Part shown: one piece after another, positions 7,210-13,329 of the stretch | Position numbering within the stretch: position 1 is the stretch's first letter | Layout of the letters: each line of letters opens with the position of its first letter | From: Bacteroidota bacterium | GTDB lineage: Bacteria > Bacteroidota > Bacteroidia > B-17B0 > Aurantibacillaceae | DNA length: 15,850 nucleotides | Direction: 5' to 3' | NCBI GenBank assembly: GCA_025360565.1 | Contig: JANYBY010000123.1 | Location: forward strand, 1-15,850 | The notes under the pieces: generated by a model | Database searches by the model: none | What the model was told of the DNA's origin: nothing | The model's input: the letters and a program-made list of their open reading frames with translations, nothing else | Position numbers and translations under genes: made by a program

Positions 7210-7223
7210 TTATGCGCGCATAG
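7210..7223. promoter_or_regulatory. Palindromic operator candidate, site 2 (TTATGCGCGCATAG)
   Basis: A perfect 12-base palindrome, TATGCGCGCATA (7211-7222), matches site 1 at 5322-5335 in 11 of 14 positions over 7210-7223. The differences are the two central positions and the last base. It lies 10 bases upstream of the TATATTTG of the MarR gene and would cover its -33 region, so binding should repress the gene: a typical MarR autoregulation layout. Confidence 0.6.
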
Positions 7224-7233
7224 TAAATAAATG

Positions 7234-7241
7234 TATATTTG
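7234..7241 (+). promoter_or_regulatory. -7 element abutting the MarR start codon
   Basis: TATATTTG is an exact match to the Bacteroidota -7 element and ends three bases before the ATG at 7245. The expected start of transcription, a few bases downstream, falls on or next to the ATG, which would make the mRNA leaderless. A weak TATG (7211-7214) lies 19 bases upstream as -33, inside the palindrome. Confidence 0.5.
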
Positions 7242-7244
7242 TAT

Positions 7245-7694
7245 ATGGCAAAAAAGCACACCGAAACAGTAGATTCTAAATTAAAAACAGGATGGCAAAC
7301 AGTAAGCCGAATGTATAATGCCGAAGCGGTATTGCATGGCGGCACTATTGCCATGTCGCACTTTTTGTTGAATATTGATAGTCACGAAGGCTCCTTCGCT
7401 TCCGATATTGCACCCCGATTGGGCATGGAAAGCACTTCGCTTTCACGCATCATTCAATCTTTGGAAGAAAAAAAATTGATCCAGCGCATTCCGGATAAAA
7501 TTGATAAACGAAAAATAAAAATTGTACTTACTTCAAAGGGTCGCGAGCAAAAAGAACTGGCAAAAAATATTGTGCGCGATTTTAACCAGCAAGTTGAATT
7601 AAAAGTAGGAAAAGAAAAGATCCAGGAATTTTATAAGATAATAGATAAGATCACTGAACTGGCAGAGGAGCGAAGCAAGGATCTGAAGAGTTGA
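7245..7694 (+). CDS. MarR-family transcriptional regulator
   Basis: This 149-residue protein has a central winged helix-turn-helix. A helical N-terminus (KLKTGWQTVSRMYNAEAVLHG) leads into the HTH at about 46-75 (SFASDIAPRLGMESTSLSRI, then IQSLEEKKLIQRI). The wing follows (PDKIDKRKIKIVLTSKGRE, about 83-102), then C-terminal dimerisation helices. Length is normal for the family. MarR proteins are dimers that bind palindromes and are released by small ligands; next to beta-oxidation genes the likely ligand is an acyl-CoA or fatty acid (inference). Palindromes at 7210 and 5322 are candidate operators. ATG 7245 is chosen over TTG 7239, which lies inside the -7 element; the next ATG (7313) would remove the first dimerisation helix. 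The fadN-like gene follows after 111 bases without a visible terminator, so cotranscription is possible. Confidence 0.9.
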   Translation: MAKKHTETVDSKLKTGWQTVSRMYNAEAVLHGGTIAMSHFLLNIDSHEGSFASDIAPRLGMESTSLSRIIQSLEEKKLIQRIPDKIDKRKIKIVLTSKGREQKELAKNIVRDFNQQVELKVGKEKIQEFYKIIDKITELAEERSKDLKS

Positions 7695-7805
7695 GTTGAG
7701 CGTGAAGCAAGAGGCAAGACTTAAAAGACACAACACAGGATATTAAACACACAGAACAAGGAACATCTAACCAGAAACAAAGAACCCGAAACAAGAAATA
7801 ATAAA
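7695..7805. other. Low-complexity spacer with repeated words
   Basis: This purine- and C-rich spacer lacks any -7 element. It contains short reused words such as GAAGCAAGAGGCAAGAC, AGAACAAGGAAC, CAGAAACAAAGAAC and CCGAAACAAGAAA. The 10-mer GAGGCAAGAC (7711-7720) recurs exactly at 10241-10250, after the next gene. It looks like a spacer grown by copying of small repeats, with no coding content. Confidence 0.5.
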
Positions 7806-10208
7806 ATGAAAAGAACAATAAATAAAATTGCGGTACTTGGCTCAGGCGTAATGGGCTCTCGCATTGCCTGTCATTTTGCGAACATAGGCTGCGAAGTGTT
7901 GTTGCTTGACATTGTTCCGAGAGAATTAAACGAAGCCGAAAAAGCCAAAGGCCTTACTTTAGAAAATAAAGCGGTACGAAGCCGTATTGCCAATAACGAT
8001 CTGCAATTCGCTTTAAGATCAAACCCCTCCCCTATTTACAAAAAACAATTTGCTTCACGCATCAGCACCGGAAATTTTGAAGACGACATGCCAAAGATCT
8101 CCGCCTGCGATTGGGTAATTGAAGTGGTGATCGAAAATCTGGACATAAAAAAGAAAGTTTTTGAAAACGTTGAAAAATTCAGAAAGCCCGGAAGCCTTAT
8201 CACATCTAACACTTCGGGCATACCTATTCATCTAATGACAGAAGGGCGTTCGGATGATTTTAAAGCGCACTTTTGCGGTACCCATTTTTTTAATCCGCCT
8301 CGTTATTTAAAATTATTGGAAATTATTCCCACAAAATTTTCCAAACCAGAAGTAGTTGATTTTTTAATGTTGTATGGCGAACAATTCTTAGGAAAAACAA
8401 CTGTTTTATGTAAAGATACTCCCGCTTTTATCGCCAATCGCGTTGGGGTTTACAGCATCATGTCATTACTACATACGGTTGAAAAAATGGGATTGACCGT
8501 TGAAGAAATTGATAAATTAACCGGCCCGGTTTTAGGTCGCCCTAAATCCGCTACCTTCAGAACCTGCGATCTGGTAGGCCTCGACACCCTAGTGCTTGTT
8601 GCCAAAGGCTTAAAACAAAATTGCCCCAACGACGAGGCAAAACATTTATTTGAAATTCCTGCTTACATTCAAAAAATGGTGGACAATAAATGGGTGGGCG
8701 ATAAAACGGGACAAGGCTTTTACAAAAAAGTAAAAAGTAAAGAAGGCAAGTCCGAAATTCAAGCACTTGATCTAAAAACGTCGGAATATAAACCATCTCA
8801 AAAAGTAAAATTCGCAACTTTAGAATTAACCAAACAAATTGACAATTTAAAAGAACGTGTAAAAGTTCTGATCTCGGGAAAAGACAAGGCCGGGGAATTT
8901 TACCGCGCAACATTTACAGGTTTATTTCAATACGTATCCAATCGCATCCCTGAAATTTCGGATGAGCTATACAAAATTGACGATGCTCTGAAAGCCGGAT
9001 TTGGCTGGGATCTTGGGCCCTTTGAATATTGGGATGCTATTGGCGTAAAAGAGTCTATAGCCTTGATGGAACAAGCCGGCATTAAACCCGCACAATGGGT
9101 TTTTGATATGTTGAGTCAACATACTTCTTTTTACAAAATAGAGAATGGCGTTCGCAAATTTTACGACATTCCAACTAAATCCTATAAAACAATTCCAGGC
9201 ACAGAAGAATTTATTTCATTAGAAAATATTCGCGCCACAAAAACCATTTGGAAAAACAGTGGTGTAACAATTACAGATCTTGGAGACGGAATTTTAAACG
9301 CCGAGTTTCACACAAAAATGAATACCATTGGCGGTGATGTACTTCAAGGCTTAATGAAAGCGGTTGACATTGCCGAAAAAGATTACAAAGGATTAGTGAT
9401 CAGCAACGAAGGCGCCAATTTTTCGGCCGGCGCAAATGTGGGTATGATATACATGATGGCGGTTGAACAGGATTGGGATGAATTGAATATGGCCGTAAAA
9501 ACATTTCAAAAAACAACCATGCGCTTAAGGTATTCGTCTATCCCTGTTGTAGCAGCGCCTCACAACCTTGCACTCGGCGGCGCCTGCGAAATTTGTTTGC
9601 ATGCCGATAAAGTTGTTGCACACGCCGAAACCTATATTGGCTTAGTTGAATTTGGTGTTGGATTAATTCCGGGCGGAGGGGGCACAAAAGAATTTGCATT
9701 ACGTTTAAGTGATTCGCTGGCTGAAGGAGATGTGGAATTAAATGTTTTTCGCGATAAATTTTTAACCTTGGGTCAGGCAAAAGTTTCTACTTCTGCTTAC
9801 GAAGCCTTTGATCTCGGAATTTTAAGAAAAGGAATTGATAAAGTTGTAGTTTCGAGAAGCAGGCAATTAGCCGAAGCAAAAGCCGAATGTTTGTTGATGG
9901 TGGAAGAAGGTTACACACAACCCGCACCGCGAAACGATATTCGTGTACTCGGCAATCAGGCTCTGGGCTTGGTTTACGTGGGAGCAGACTCGATGCGAAG
10001 CGGAAATTATATCAGTGAACACGATCAATTTATTTCTCAAAAATTAGGTTTTGTTTTAGCCGGCGGAAATTTATCACAACCAACTTTGGTGAGCGAACAA
10101 TATCTTTTGGATCTGGAACGGGAAATTTTTGTTCAATTGTGTACTCAACGAAAAACTTTAGAACGAATACATAGCATTATTAATGGGGGGAAGATTTTAA
10201 GGAATTAG
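7806..10208 (+). CDS. fadN: 3-hydroxyacyl-CoA dehydrogenase / enoyl-CoA hydratase fusion (FadN type)
   Basis: This 800-residue bifunctional beta-oxidation enzyme hydrates trans-2-enoyl-CoA and oxidises L-3-hydroxyacyl-CoA with NAD+. The domain order is dehydrogenase first, hydratase last, as in Bacillus FadN (about 790 residues) and opposite to E. coli FadB. The Rossmann signature GSGVMG is at 12-17. The dehydrogenase catalytic pair is His160 (THFFNPP) and Glu172. The helical dehydrogenase C-terminal domains span about 200-470. The crotonase domain starts near 485, with oxyanion-hole segments ANFSAGANVG (about 537-546) and ALGGACE, and the two acid/base residues Glu595 and Glu615, 20 apart as in crotonase Glu144/Glu164. 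All key residues are intact, so both activities are expected. It is cytoplasmic. It is followed by the four-helix-bundle gene, which separates it from its natural partner, thiolase. Confidence 0.94.
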   Translation: MKRTINKIAVLGSGVMGSRIACHFANIGCEVLLLDIVPRELNEAEKAKGLTLENKAVRSRIANNDLQFALRSNPSPIYKKQFASRISTGNFEDDMPKISACDWVIEVVIENLDIKKKVFENVEKFRKPGSLITSNTSGIPIHLMTEGRSDDFKAHFCGTHFFNPPRYLKLLEIIPTKFSKPEVVDFLMLYGEQFLGKTTVLCKDTPAFIANRVGVYSIMSLLHTVEKMGLTVEEIDKLTGPVLGRPKSATFRTCDLVGLDTLVLVAKGLKQNCPNDEAKHLFEIPAYIQKMVDNKWVGDKTGQGFYKKVKSKEGKSEIQALDLKTSEYKPSQKVKFATLELTKQIDNLKERVKVLISGKDKAGEFYRATFTGLFQYVSNRIPEISDELYKIDDALKAGFGWDLGPFEYWDAIGVKESIALMEQAGIKPAQWVFDMLSQHTSFYKIENGVRKFYDIPTKSYKTIPGTEEFISLENIRATKTIWKNSGVTITDLGDGILNAEFHTKMNTIGGDVLQGLMKAVDIAEKDYKGLVISNEGANFSAGANVGMIYMMAVEQDWDELNMAVKTFQKTTMRLRYSSIPVVAAPHNLALGGACEICLHADKVVAHAETYIGLVEFGVGLIPGGGGTKEFALRLSDSLAEGDVELNVFRDKFLTLGQAKVSTSAYEAFDLGILRKGIDKVVVSRSRQLAEAKAECLLMVEEGYTQPAPRNDIRVLGNQALGLVYVGADSMRSGNYISEHDQFISQKLGFVLAGGNLSQPTLVSEQYLLDLEREIFVQLCTQRKTLERIHSIINGGKILRN

Positions 10209-10226
10209 TAACGAGTATAGAGAGAT

Positions 10227-10243
10227 GAGTATTGGGTATTGAG
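10227..10243 (+). repeat. Left arm of inverted repeat around the four-helix-bundle gene
   Basis: GAGTATTGGGTATTGAG is two tandem GTATTG-type units. Its reverse complement matches 10709-10725 at 15 of 17 positions and matches the shorter CTCAATACTC at 10648-10657. In RNA the arms could pair and present the ORF 10282-10632 in the loop. Confidence 0.6.
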
Positions 10244-10281
10244 GCAAGACAGTTAAATAATAATATTTAAAAATAAATAAT

Positions 10282-10632
10282 ATGCATAATTTAAAAGAAC
10301 TTAAAATTTGGAATAAAGCAATAGACCTTACGGTTGATATATATAAAGTGACAGAAAAATTTCCTAAGGAAGAAACATATGGATTAACATCACAAATAAG
10401 GAAAGCAGCAGTTTCTGTACCCTCAAATATTTCTGAAGGCGCAGGAAGAAATACGAAAGGTGAATTCAGGCAGTTTTTAGGAATTGCAAACGGATCTTCT
10501 TACGAAGTTCAAACTCAATTAATAATTTCAAATCGCCTGAAATTGATCGATGATTTGACCTTAGAACCATTATTAAAAGAAATAGATGAAATACAAAAAA
10601 TGAATTATAAATTACAACTGAGCATGACTTAG
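10282..10632 (+). CDS. Four-helix-bundle protein, 23S rRNA intervening-sequence (IVP/S23) family
   Basis: This 116-residue all-helical protein has the family hallmarks. LKELKIWNKAIDLTVDIYKV is helix 1. FPKEETYGLTSQIRKAAVSV runs into PSNISEGAGR (residues 28-56). FRQFLGIANGSSYEVQTQL (62-80) is helix 3, and LLKEIDEIQKMNYKLQLSM is helix 4. Members are encoded in 23S rRNA intervening sequences of spirochaetes and others and, in Bacteroidota, often in ordinary intergenic sites. They share a fold with the Avd accessory protein of diversity-generating retroelements and form pentamers. The biochemical role is unknown; nucleic-acid binding is suspected. Here the gene sits between fadN and fadA with no own promoter visible, enclosed by inverted repeats, so it is probably a passenger rather than a fatty-acid gene. 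It looks intact and full length. Confidence 0.93.
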   Translation: MHNLKELKIWNKAIDLTVDIYKVTEKFPKEETYGLTSQIRKAAVSVPSNISEGAGRNTKGEFRQFLGIANGSSYEVQTQLIISNRLKLIDDLTLEPLLKEIDEIQKMNYKLQLSMT

Positions 10633-10643
10633 CTCTTGGCATT

Positions 10644-10725
10644 CAATCTCAATACTCTAACAAAAAATGAACTACAAACTACAGTTAAGTTTAACCTAAC
10701 CACCCAGTCTCAATACTCAATACTA
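10644..10725 (+). repeat. Right-hand CAATACTC repeats
   Basis: CAATCTCAATACTC (10644-10657) and CTCAATACTCAATACTA (10709-10725), followed by a further AATACTCAATACTAA (10726-10740), are complementary to the left arm at 10227-10243. The segment TCTCAATACTCTAACAAAAAATG (10647-10669) resembles the sequence running into the thiolase start (10708-10747) apart from extra AATACT units. This suggests local duplication followed by repeat expansion. Confidence 0.55.
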
Positions 10726-10744
10726 AATACTCAATACTAACAAG

Positions 10745-11920
10745 ATGGAAGCATACATAATAGCAGGTTTTAGAAGCGCGGTGGCAAAGGCCCCCAGAGG
10801 CTTGTTCCGTTTTACTCGTCCCGATGATCTGGCAGCAGATGTGATCCGGCATTTGGTAGCATCTGTTCCGCAATTGGATAAAGACAGAATTGACGATGTA
10901 ATGGTTGGTAACGCCATGCCCGAAGCTGAACAAGGCTTGAACATGGGCCGGCTCGTTTCTCTTCTCGCTTTAGATACAGATAAAGTTTCGGGCATGACCG
11001 TGAATCGTTATTGCGGTTCGGGTTTAGAAACTATTTCGATTGCCAGCGCAAAAATCACTGCAGGTTACGCCGATTGTATTATTGCCGGTGGCTCAGAGAG
11101 TATGAGCCTTATTCCAATGGGAGGATGGAGAATTGTGCCAAATCCAAAAGTAGCGCAAGAACATGCCGATTGGTATTGGGGCATGGGCTTAACAGCCGAA
11201 GCGGTTGCAAAAGATTTTAATGTATCGCGCGAAGACCAGGATATTTTTTCGTACAACTCTCATCAAAAAGCTTTGGCTGCCATGCAAGCCGGTAAATTTA
11301 AAAATGAAATTGTTCCTATAAAAGTAACCGAAACTTATTTGGATGAAAAAGAAAAAAGAAAAACCCGCGATTATATTGTTGATACCGACGAAGGCCCAAG
11401 GGGAGACACTTCGGTTGAAGCGCTTGCAAAATTAAAACCGGTATTTGCTCAGGGTGGAAGTGTAACCGCTGGTAATTCTTCACAAACCAGCGATGGTGCC
11501 GCATTTGTAATTGTAATGAGCGAAAAAATGATGAAAGAATTAAATCTTAAACCCATTGCCCGATTGGTTTCGCACGCAGTAGCGGGGGTACCTCCGCGCA
11601 TCATGGGCGTTGGCCCAATTGCTGCCATACCAAAAGCTTTGGCGCAAGCGGGTTTAAAAATAAATGATATTGACCTATTTGAATTAAATGAAGCCTTTGC
11701 CTCACAGTCGCTGACCGTTATGCGTAAATTAGAATTAGACCCCGAAAAAGTAAATGTGAACGGCGGTGCAATTGCGCTCGGCCACCCGCTTGGTTGTAGC
11801 GGTGCAAAATTATCCGTACAATTATTTAATGAATTAAGAAGAAGAAATAAAAAATACGGAGTGGTTACCATGTGTATTGGTACAGGACATGGGGCAGCAG
11901 GGGTTTTTGAGTTATTATAG
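10745..11920 (+). CDS. fadA: Acetyl-CoA C-acyltransferase (3-ketoacyl-CoA thiolase)
   Basis: This 391-residue thiolase cleaves 3-ketoacyl-CoA with CoA to acetyl-CoA and a shortened acyl-CoA, the last beta-oxidation step. The nucleophile is Cys90 (VNRYCGSG). The NEAFA loop, GGAIALGHPLGCSGAK with His347, and CIGTGHG with the acid/base Cys377 complete the active site. It is full length, the same size as Bacillus FadA. It is cytoplasmic and tetrameric by family. It probably works with the FadN-type enzyme upstream, from which it is separated by the four-helix-bundle cassette; the M20 hydrolase gene follows after 39 bases. The start ATG gives MEAYIIAGFRSAVAKAPRG, the normal thiolase N-terminus. 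There are no defects. Confidence 0.95.
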   Translation: MEAYIIAGFRSAVAKAPRGLFRFTRPDDLAADVIRHLVASVPQLDKDRIDDVMVGNAMPEAEQGLNMGRLVSLLALDTDKVSGMTVNRYCGSGLETISIASAKITAGYADCIIAGGSESMSLIPMGGWRIVPNPKVAQEHADWYWGMGLTAEAVAKDFNVSREDQDIFSYNSHQKALAAMQAGKFKNEIVPIKVTETYLDEKEKRKTRDYIVDTDEGPRGDTSVEALAKLKPVFAQGGSVTAGNSSQTSDGAAFVIVMSEKMMKELNLKPIARLVSHAVAGVPPRIMGVGPIAAIPKALAQAGLKINDIDLFELNEAFASQSLTVMRKLELDPEKVNVNGGAIALGHPLGCSGAKLSVQLFNELRRRNKKYGVVTMCIGTGHGAAGVFELL

Positions 11921-11945
11921 TATTGGGTACAGAGTATTGAGATTG
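11921..11945 (+). repeat. GTATTGAG repeat in the thiolase/hydrolase spacer
   Basis: TATTGGGTACAGAGTATTGAGATTG occupies most of the 39-base spacer. GAGTATTGAGATTG (11932-11945) is the exact reverse complement of CAATCTCAATACTC at 10644-10657, so the thiolase gene too is enclosed by a perfect 14-base inverted repeat. It is the same word family as around the four-helix-bundle gene. Confidence 0.6.
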
Positions 11946-11959
11946 GATAAAAAACAAAT

Positions 11960-13150
11960 ATGGATAAGGAACTGAAAAATAAATTAATCGGCATTAGGAG
12001 AAAGATCCACGCCAATCCGGAAATTGGTTATCAGGAATTTGAAACTGCAGAACTCGTTTGCAAAGAACTGGAAGCGCTTCATATTCCCTACAAAAAAAAT
12101 ATCGCTAAAACAGGCGTTGTTGCCGTTTTAAAAAAAGGAGAAGGCCCATGTATTGCACTGAGAGCGGATATGGACGCTTTGCCCATTAAAGAAGAAAATA
12201 ATTTAGATTTTAAAAGTCTAAAGAAAACAAAAAGCACAAGCGGCAATGAAATTCCTCTCATGCATGCTTGTGGCCACGATATGCACACCACCATGCTTTT
12301 GGGAGCGGCAGCTTTATTAAAAGATACTGCCTTTAAAGGAACTGTAAAATTTATTTTTCAGCCTTCGGAAGAAGATGTGTATGATGACGCGGAAAAAAAA
12401 TCCGGAGGACAAAGAATTGTGGAGAGCGGAGAATTAAACGATGTAAAAGCCGCTTTAGGTTTACATGTTCATCCTTTATTGCCCGTTGGTAAATTAGCAT
12501 TTAAACTTGGTCAAGCGCTGGCCTGCGCTAACTTTTTTAAAATAGAAATTACGGGTAAAATGGCGCACGCCGCGGTAGCCCCGCATTTGGGGATTGATGC
12601 CATTTTAATTTCAAGTCACATCATCCAAGCTGTTTCGTCCATTGTTTCAAAATACATTCCACCTCACGAACCAACCGTGGTTTCGTTTACAAAAATAAAT
12701 GGCGGTATTGCCCCAAACGTAATTGCCGATAAAGTTATTTTAGAAGGAACTGTTCGCGCGTTAGATCTAAGCACATTCACTGAAGTGCTTAAACGAATTG
12801 AAAAAATTATTGAAGCCACAAGAATTGCGTTTGATTGTAAAATAAAAATAGAATACAATTTAAATTACCCCAGTTTACTCAATGATAAAAATGTGCATAA
12901 CAGTTTGGCAGGAACATTGAATACCGTTTTCGGAAAGGAAAATATTATTCCCGTGGATGCCATCTTAGGCTCTGAAGATTTTGCGTTTTATTCACGAAAA
13001 GTACCGTCGATGTTTTACTTTTTGGGTGCGAAAGACACAACAGAGCCTGCGTACTTTTTGCACGACTCAAAAGTAATTTTTAATGAAGAATGCATCCCGT
13101 ATGGCTCAAAGCTCTTGTGCGACGGGGCTTTGGAGCTGCTAAAATCATAG
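11960..13150 (+). CDS. M20D-family amidohydrolase (N-acyl amino acid / carboxypeptidase-like)
   Basis: This 396-residue metal-dependent hydrolase belongs to the M20 peptidase family, subfamily D (hippurate hydrolase, IAA-amino-acid hydrolase, N-acyl-L-amino acid amidohydrolase). RRKIHANPEIGYQEFETA is the typical N-terminus. Metal ligands are Cys104 and His106 (HACGHDMHT), Glu138 with catalytic Glu137 (QPSEED), His169 (GLHVHP) and His368 (YFLHDS). The small dimerisation domain lies at about 185-300. It has no signal peptide. Family enzymes release a carboxylic acid from an amino acid or similar amine. Placed inside a beta-oxidation operon, it could free fatty acids from N-acyl amino acids or related lipids (inference); it is not part of Bacillus fadNAE. 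It starts 39 bases after thiolase. The family is firm, the substrate open. Confidence 0.9.
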   Translation: MDKELKNKLIGIRRKIHANPEIGYQEFETAELVCKELEALHIPYKKNIAKTGVVAVLKKGEGPCIALRADMDALPIKEENNLDFKSLKKTKSTSGNEIPLMHACGHDMHTTMLLGAAALLKDTAFKGTVKFIFQPSEEDVYDDAEKKSGGQRIVESGELNDVKAALGLHVHPLLPVGKLAFKLGQALACANFFKIEITGKMAHAAVAPHLGIDAILISSHIIQAVSSIVSKYIPPHEPTVVSFTKINGGIAPNVIADKVILEGTVRALDLSTFTEVLKRIEKIIEATRIAFDCKIKIEYNLNYPSLLNDKNVHNSLAGTLNTVFGKENIIPVDAILGSEDFAFYSRKVPSMFYFLGAKDTTEPAYFLHDSKVIFNEECIPYGSKLLCDGALELLKS

Positions 13151-13230
13151 GGTAACAAGAAACAGGACAAAGAGATGCAAGACGAGGTTAGAAAAAGTAG
13201 ACAGCGGCAGTAAGCAGTAGCAGCATGTAA

Positions 13231-13280
13231 GGTCGAGCTATCACATCGAGCGGACTGTCAGGTCGAGCGGAGTCGAGACC
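13231..13280. repeat. Palindromic GGTCGAGCGGAGTCGAGACC repeat, one good and one degenerate copy
   Basis: GGTCGAGCGGAGTCGAGACC (13261-13280), preceded by TGTCA, folds as an imperfect hairpin (GGTC/GACC ends). It resembles the TGTCA(TT)TCGAGCGGAGTCGAGA elements that I recall scattered in Bacteroidota spacers. A damaged copy starts at 13231 (GGTCGAGC...ATCGAGCGGA). The surrounding 179-base spacer (13151-13329) also has GAGATGCAAGACGAG (13172) echoed by GAGATGCGAGACCAG (13273) and a CAGTAAGCAGTAGCAGCA stretch. It has no coding content, -7 element or terminator. Confidence 0.55.
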
Positions 13281-13329
13281 CGAGATGCGAGACCAGATAA
13301 ATAAAACAAAAGAATAAAAAACAAATAGC

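Larger units (their letters stand above)
10227..10725 (+). mobile_element. IVS-like cassette: inverted repeats enclosing a four-helix-bundle ORF
   Basis: About 500 bases between complementary GAGTATTG arms contain the single ORF 10282-10632 and lie between fadN and fadA, genes normally adjacent. The plan (a stem closing a loop with a four-helix-bundle ORF) is that of intervening sequences in 23S rRNA. No transposase is present. Mobility is inferred from family, interruption of a conserved gene pair and repeat flanks. A target duplication is not clear, though TAACGAG (left) and TAACAAG (right) flank it loosely. Confidence 0.4.

Noticed and set aside
7239..7244. TTG at 7239 as start of the MarR gene
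   Set aside because: It lies inside the TATATTTG promoter element, so it would not be in the mRNA from that promoter; ATG 7245 gives the expected N-terminus.
10644..10740. Transposon with terminal repeats
   Set aside because: No transposase and no clear target duplication; the repeats are short reiterated CAATACT words. Kept only as an IVS-like cassette with modest confidence.
11449..12015. 188-codon minus-strand open frame across the thiolase end and the hydrolase start
   Set aside because: Antisense to two well-supported genes, spans their repeat-bearing spacer, and its product has no recognisable family or signal.
13231..13280. CRISPR array
   Set aside because: Two unequal copies of a palindrome without regular spacers and no cas genes; an interspersed palindromic repeat fits better.
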